Assembly: GCF_007991215.1 (NCBI RefSeq)
Contig: NZ_BJXX01000056.1
Coordinates: 1-64,000, forward strand
Reading direction: 5' to 3'
Source of the DNA: Aneurinibacillus danicus
GTDB lineage: Bacteria; Bacillota; Bacilli; Aneurinibacillales; Aneurinibacillaceae
DNA: 64,000 nucleotides
Made by a program: the position numbers and the translations under genes. Positions 60,376-64,000 of the stretch are shown piece after piece. Numbering within the stretch: the first letter of the stretch is position 1; every line of letters begins with the position of its first letter. The notes beneath the pieces were generated by a model. The model did no database searches and was not told where the DNA came from. It saw only the letters and a list, made by a program, of their open reading frames with translations.

Positions 60376-60404
60376 TTTTTTCGCAAATTCGGTGCGACGC
60401 TACA
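60376..60404 (-). repeat. Prophage right terminus (transposase end site)
   Basis: Reverse complement TGTAGCGTCGCACCGAATTT(GCGAAAAAA) is a counterpart of the left end; TAACG (inverted CGTTA) lies just inside at 60366-60370. Ends in TACA followed by the TAAAT duplication. Confidence 0.82.
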
Positions 60405-60409
60405 TAAAT
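60405..60409. repeat. Right 5-bp target duplication (TAAAT)
   Basis: Identical to 24737-24741; the host sequence resumes with ATTGAAGTTT. Confidence 0.85.
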
Positions 60410-60697
60410 ATTGAAGTTTCTTTCTCGTTTATTGTAGCATCCAATGATAACCACGCAAAGGAGGATTACAAAAAGGTACCGCGCCGCAGTATGGTTGACG
60501 GGAATCGATAGTTAAATAAAACGGAAATTTGACTACCTGCGTCCGGTAAAACTGCCTATGTAAACAAGCACTGGATGATGATTGCCCCCAGGCATTTTTT
60601 CTATGGCTCAGTTCATATTGAGTTCACAAAGCTAATTTACAGTGTCCATAGAATAAGTAAGCCAACACCAAAATTATGATTGTGAGGAGTGGTTGAA
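60410..60697. other. AT-rich host intergenic region after the prophage
   Basis: 288 bp with no credible gene. Holds a weak terminator-like TGCC-CCCA-GGCA followed by TTTTTT (60583-60600) and, near 60612, two GTTCA half-sites 12 bp apart (GTTCATATTGA, GTTCACAAAG) that could be an OmpR-type operator for the downstream operon. A possible short in-frame remnant, KRYRAAVWLTGIDS, near 60470 is unassigned. Confidence 0.4.
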
Positions 60698-61555
60698 ATG
60701 GGTAAATGGATCATATTTGATAAATGGGTTATAGCGTCCATTCTTTATGTGGCAGTACTGATAGGTGGTTTTACCGTCTATGACGAATTTATCGCTGACA
60801 ATAAACAGTCTGTATCTGCCAAAAAGCATGAGGGTGTTGAAAATCATGCTGAAAAAAATGGAAGCAACCATGAACATGGAAGCGATTCGGAGCATGAGGG
60901 TAACAGCGAAGTACATACGTTTGTTCAATCAGATAAAAATGAAATAAAGATTTTTTTAAAGGATAAGGCGGGAAATCCAGTTAACGAACTAGAAGTAAAT
61001 CATGAGAAGCTTCTTCATCTAATTATTGTGGATGAACATTTGCAAAAGTATTATCATGTGCACCCCGAACAGACAGGCAAAGGCGAATTTAGAATTGGAA
61101 ACAATCTTCCTGAAGGATTTTACAAAGCATTTATTGATATTAAGCCGAAAAATTTAGTGTATCATGTAGTACCGGTTCCGTTTATAGTAGGCAATCCAAG
61201 CGGCTCAACTCACACTCACAGCCAGGAGCTTAAGCCAGACAACAATTTTAGTCAGAATGTAGATGGAGAAACCGTAAAATTAAATATGAGCTCTGTTAAG
61301 GCAAAGAAGCCAGTAACGTTAACATTCGATCTTAATAAAACAAATTTAACTCCTTATTTGGGAGCGATGGGGCATGTAGTTATTCTTGATGAAAACGCTC
61401 AGAAATTTCTTCATGTTCATCCAGCCAATGATGAGGAACCGGTTTTTGAAACACGTTTCGAACAACCGGGAATCTATAAAATATGGGCTGAGTTTAAACA
61501 AAATGGAAAAGTCAGAGTCTTTCCATTTATAGTAGAAATAAAAGGAGAGGATTAA
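60698..61555 (+). CDS. Membrane-anchored His-rich extracellular protein
   Basis: 285 residues from the ATG at 60698, which has GAGGAG 8 bases upstream. N-terminal anchor (KWVIASILYVAVLIGGFTVY), then a low-complexity His/Glu/Ser region (HEGVENHAEKNGSNHEHGSD) and two similar beta domains each with an HVHP motif (KYYHVHPEQTGKGEF; KFLHVHPANDEEPVF). The paired domains resemble YtkA-like or cupredoxin-like folds. Histidines suggest metal (copper?) binding. Co-transcribed with a two-component system, so it may be its sensor partner or target. Confidence 0.75.
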   Translation: MGKWIIFDKWVIASILYVAVLIGGFTVYDEFIADNKQSVSAKKHEGVENHAEKNGSNHEHGSDSEHEGNSEVHTFVQSDKNEIKIFLKDKAGNPVNELEVNHEKLLHLIIVDEHLQKYYHVHPEQTGKGEFRIGNNLPEGFYKAFIDIKPKNLVYHVVPVPFIVGNPSGSTHTHSQELKPDNNFSQNVDGETVKLNMSSVKAKKPVTLTFDLNKTNLTPYLGAMGHVVILDENAQKFLHVHPANDEEPVFETRFEQPGIYKIWAEFKQNGKVRVFPFIVEIKGED

Positions 61556-61557
61556 AT

Positions 61558-62238
61558 TTGCCAAAGATATTAGTAGTGGATGATGAAGCTCACATCCGTG
61601 AGTTGGTTCGTCTGTACCTGGAAGACGAAGGCTTTGACATCGTCGAAAAATCGAATGGAGCGGATGCGTTAGAATACGCCACGAATCATACAGTTGACCT
61701 GGTGATTCTAGACATTATGATGCCACAAATGGATGGCTGGGTTTTATGCACGGAGCTACGAGAACTTGGTGATATCCCTATTTTAATGATGACTGCGAAG
61801 GGGGAGGCAACGGACCGAATAAAAGGATTTAAGCTGGGGACGGATGATTACTTGGTGAAGCCGTTCGACCCGGTGGAACTCGTTCTTCGGGTGAAGGCTT
61901 TGCTTAAGCGATATCGTATTTCTACTTCCAGCGTGGTTAAGCTTGGAGACATATCATTAGATCGTAAGAGTTATCAGGTTGTATACAAGAACGGTAAAAC
62001 GATGACACTTCCCATGAAAGAATTCGAATTGCTATACAAACTGGGCAGCTATACCGGGCAGTTGTTTACACGGGACCATCTCATTGAACAAATATGGGGC
62101 ATGGATTATGAAGGCGACGAGCGAACGGTGGATGTTCACATCAAGCGGCTCAGGGAACGGTTTGCCGAATTCGAGTCCGATTTTCGCATTGTGACCATCC
62201 GCGGTCTCGGTTATCGGTTGGAGGTGTATCGAGATTAA
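61558..62238 (+). CDS. OmpR-family response regulator
   Basis: 226 residues from TTG at 61558 with AAAGGAGAGG. Receiver domain (PKILVVDDEAHIRELVRLYL; Asp in HTVDLVILDIMMPQMDGWVL; Lys in DDYLVKPFDPVELVLRVKAL) and a winged-helix effector (MKEFELLYKLGSYTGQLFTR, GDERTVDVHIKRLRERFAEF). Two bases after the His-rich gene and just upstream of the kinase. Confidence 0.93.
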   Translation: MPKILVVDDEAHIRELVRLYLEDEGFDIVEKSNGADALEYATNHTVDLVILDIMMPQMDGWVLCTELRELGDIPILMMTAKGEATDRIKGFKLGTDDYLVKPFDPVELVLRVKALLKRYRISTSSVVKLGDISLDRKSYQVVYKNGKTMTLPMKEFELLYKLGSYTGQLFTRDHLIEQIWGMDYEGDERTVDVHIKRLRERFAEFESDFRIVTIRGLGYRLEVYRD

Positions 62239-63604
62239 GTCGCTGTATACCCGTGTTGTAGTAGTATTCGTCGGTATTGTGATGTTGAGTCTGTTCACGG
62301 CATTTATTGTTAGTTCCTTGCTGTATGAAGGACGAATTCAAAGTTTGATAGAAGAAATTCTCATCACGAACGGTAAAAAGATGATACAAACTTATCAATC
62401 AACATCTTCTGCTGATTTAATACCGTTTATGCAAAACGTCTCCGGCATCTCCGGTACCCTCCTCCAGCTTTACAATAAAGACAGCAAGCCCCTCCTTGAG
62501 GAAAAAAAGGGACTCCTGCATGTTGATCGTAGTAATATTGAGCGCGTGCTTGCCGGTAATATTGTTCGCAATATCGATATGGGAGAACACCATGTTTCCC
62601 ACAATGCTCACATCTCTCATTTTCCTATCGTCGGCGTTCCTTTTCAGGTAGAGGGGAAGCCCTATGCTTTATTTCTAACGGTGGAGAAGAATCCTGTCGA
62701 GGACGAAATCATGAATTCTGTTCATGTTATGTACATCATTATTTTGTTTTTCGGTAGCTTGCTCATTCTCATTGCTGCGCGTTATATTGTAAACCCTATC
62801 CTTCGTTTGACGGAAGCAACCAAGAGGATGGCGAAGGGAACATTCGATTTCGAGCTTCATACCAAACGCAAGGACGAAATTGGTCTCTTAACCGTTAGTT
62901 TTAACGAAATGGCGAAAGAGCTATCTAAGCTGGAGCGAATGCGGCAAGATTTCGTTTCGAACGTCTCACATGAAATTCAATCGCCTTTAACATCCATTTC
63001 AGGGTTTACCAAGGCGTTAAAGCAGAAGAAAATGAGTGAGGAAAGCCGCCTCCGTTATTTGACGATCATCGAAGAGGAGAGCGAGAGGCTATCCCGGTTA
63101 AGTCAAAATTTGCTTCAGCTGTCCTATTTGCAACAGGAGCATCATCCGTTGAAGGTAAATACGTATCGACTGGACGAACAGCTGCGAAGGGTTGTCATTT
63201 CGTTAGAGCCTCAATGGAGAGAGAAAGAAATTCAAATCGATGTTCAGCTTGAGGCCATTACCATTCAAGCGGATGAAGACCAACTCAATCAGGTATGGAT
63301 CAATTTACTGAGTAATAGCATCAAATTCACTCCAGCGCACGGTAAGATTCTTATCGAAGCTGTGATGAAAGAGAATCAGACCATCGTCTCCATAACGGAT
63401 AATGGTATCGGGATTCCGGAAGAAGAACGTGCTGATATTTTTAAGCCGTTCCATAAAGTTGACAAAGCTCGCAATTCTTCCGTCAAGGGAAACGGGCTCG
63501 GTCTATCGATCGTTAAAAAAATCATTGATATTCATAATGGCGATATTCAAGTATCCGGAAGCCCAGGAGAAGGTTCAACTTTTAAAGTAATACTGCCACG
63601 GTGA
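62234..63604 (+). CDS. Sensor histidine kinase (probable AUU start)
   Basis: About 456 residues. The first ATG-type start in frame is at 62279 (GTG), but the frame is open further upstream and reads KSLYTRVVVVFVGIVMLSLF, completing the first membrane helix. GGAGGTG at 62220-62226 lies 7 bases before an ATT at 62234 that would be an ideal start. Domains: two membrane helices (second MYIIILFFGSLLILIAARYI), HAMP (NPILRLTEATKRMAKGTFDF), HisKA (FVSNVSHEIQSPLTSISGFT) and HATPase (NQVWINLLSNSIKFTP, GNGLGLSIVKKIIDIHNGDI). Confidence 0.85.
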   Translation: MKSLYTRVVVVFVGIVMLSLFTAFIVSSLLYEGRIQSLIEEILITNGKKMIQTYQSTSSADLIPFMQNVSGISGTLLQLYNKDSKPLLEEKKGLLHVDRSNIERVLAGNIVRNIDMGEHHVSHNAHISHFPIVGVPFQVEGKPYALFLTVEKNPVEDEIMNSVHVMYIIILFFGSLLILIAARYIVNPILRLTEATKRMAKGTFDFELHTKRKDEIGLLTVSFNEMAKELSKLERMRQDFVSNVSHEIQSPLTSISGFTKALKQKKMSEESRLRYLTIIEEESERLSRLSQNLLQLSYLQQEHHPLKVNTYRLDEQLRRVVISLEPQWREKEIQIDVQLEAITIQADEDQLNQVWINLLSNSIKFTPAHGKILIEAVMKENQTIVSITDNGIGIPEEERADIFKPFHKVDKARNSSVKGNGLGLSIVKKIIDIHNGDIQVSGSPGEGSTFKVILPR

Positions 63605-63786
63605 TTCCACTATTGCAAACGTTTCCGCTTGAAACATACGGAAATATGCTTTTGACCGGTTTACTGGCATTACTGGTAGCTTTCTATATTGACAGACGAT
63701 TCATTATGAAGAAGAAAACTTTCAAATTAAACTATGATCAAGCGACAGGAAACGATAGCTCAATACGGGCTGTTCATTTCAGATAA
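63601..63786 (+). CDS. Small membrane protein, uncertain
   Basis: A 61-residue ORF from GTG at 63601, overlapping the kinase stop by 4 bases (GTGA). One hydrophobic segment (NMLLTGLLALLVAFYIDRRF) and a polar tail. Coupled position and a terminator right after it support it; no family is recognised. Confidence 0.4.
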   Translation: MIPLLQTFPLETYGNMLLTGLLALLVAFYIDRRFIMKKKTFKLNYDQATGNDSSIRAVHFR

Positions 63787-63787
63787 T

Positions 63788-63825
63788 CAAACAACCGATC
63801 CTGGTTAATACGGATCGGTTGTTTG
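63788..63825. terminator. Stem-loop after the two-component operon
   Basis: Perfect 14-bp stem CAAACAACCGATCC/GGATCGGTTGTTTG with a 10-base loop. The T-rich 3' arm supports a terminator, possibly for both strands. Confidence 0.7.
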
Positions 63826-63936
63826 GATGAAAATATATAGAACAAACGCTCTTGTCTTTTCCTTTTAAAGCGCTATGGTATCTACTTTTGTCTTTATTCC
63901 AATACTATTTCCAGGATGGGGGAGCTAATAAAACGG

Positions 63937-64000
63937 TCACTCCCCGGTTATTGCGGGAAAGTGCGGAAGAACTTCTTCACCTAATTCTTCCATCACTTCT
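63937..64000 (-). CDS. 3' end of a minus-strand gene, possibly LLM-class flavin oxidoreductase
   Basis: Read from the window edge in reverse: EVMEELGEEVLPHFPAITGE then TGA (63937-63939). The pattern EE-VLPHF is common at the C-terminus of luciferase-like monooxygenases. Only about 20 residues are visible. Confidence 0.3.
   Translation of the reverse strand, partial: EVMEELGEEVLPHFPAITGE

Larger units (their letters stand above)
24742..60404 (+). mobile_element. Mu-like transposable prophage with contractile tail and DGR
   Basis: A 35,663-bp element. Left end reads TGTCGGGTATCACTGAAAAT (then GAGAAAAAC). The reverse complement of the right end reads TGTAGCGTCGCACCGAATTT (then GCGAAAAAA). They agree at about 20 of 29 positions and share the TGT...GAAAA layout of Mu ends. 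A 5-bp duplication flanks the element. Gene order (repressor, Ner-like, transposase, ATPase, GemA, Mor, small and large terminase, portal, head, tail, baseplate, fibres, lysis) is that of Mu-like phages. Unlike Mu it has no invertible fibre segment; instead it carries a DGR. No gene looks disrupted except an AbrB-like early gene, so it may still be active. Confidence 0.95.

Noticed and set aside
24857-60492. CAGTATGG occurring inside the left end (about 24858) and just outside the right end (about 60485), considered as att direct repeats
   Set aside because: Only 8 bp, asymmetric with respect to the boundary. The TAAAT duplication and matching termini give a better, mechanism-consistent boundary.
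60468-60510. A short stretch reading KRYRAAVWLTGIDS, reminiscent of the start of an APS-kinase-like protein
   Set aside because: Too short, stops at once, and the similarity is only impressionistic.

Overview
The window looks like the chromosome of a spore-former-type Gram-positive (order Bacillales, probably an Aneurinibacillus/Brevibacillus/Paenibacillus-like organism). The evidence is strong AGGAGG ribosome binding sites, many GTG/TTG starts, an ANTAR-type eutV/eutW regulatory pair, an S-layer-homology (SLH) protein in the host and an SLH domain on the phage endolysin. I assign no species.

Region 1 (1-14951, all minus strand) is an ethanolamine-utilisation microcompartment locus. In transcription order: eutS, eutP, eutW (kinase), eutV (ANTAR antiterminator), eutA, eutB2, eutC2, eutL, an acetaldehyde dehydrogenase (eutE-like), eutM, a 242-residue eut protein, eutN, a second eutM-like shell protein with a charged tail, eutB1, eutC1 and eutH. 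The lyase eutBC is present twice. Terminator hairpins that overlap ANTAR-type hexaloop hairpins precede eutS, eutW and eutA, so EutV probably controls the locus by antitermination.

Region 2 (15004-24658, minus strand) holds housekeeping and accessory genes: a GDYXXLXY protein with a DUF2157 membrane protein, a small zinc-ribbon protein, an ABC-F ATPase, a PAS-GGDEF-EAL protein, a renalase-like flavoprotein, an SLH protein and a topB-type topoisomerase III. The topB gene is visibly AT-rich compared with its neighbours.

Region 3 (24742-60404, 35,663 bp) is a complete Mu-like transposable prophage of the contractile-tail type. Its ends match each other and Mu-type ends (TGT...), and it is bracketed by an exact 5-bp duplication, TAAAT. 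Left to right: end sites and phased repeats; repressor with a divergent operator/promoter; Ner-like regulator; DDE transposase (MuA-like) and AAA target protein (MuB-like); semi-essential early genes; GemA, Com-like and Mor-like regulators; two terminators; then head, tail and baseplate genes in Mu order. The tail-fibre end carries a diversity-generating retroelement (DGR: C-type-lectin target, Avd, template copy, reverse transcriptase), followed by an endolysin and a holin-like gene. An Acb2-type cyclic-nucleotide sponge (anti-CBASS) appears to sit between the tail tube and tail chaperone genes.

The most unusual observation is in the DGR. The copy at the template (TR) position differs from the variable repeat at 14 sites, but only 6 of these are adenines in the TR copy. 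All 14 are explained if both copies descend from one AAY-rich template by adenine mutagenesis. The template itself seems to have been mutagenised or overwritten.

Region 4 (60410-64000, plus strand, AT-rich) continues the host: a membrane-anchored His-rich protein, an OmpR-type response regulator, a histidine kinase that may use an AUU start, a small membrane ORF, a strong stem-loop, and the 3' end of a minus-strand gene.
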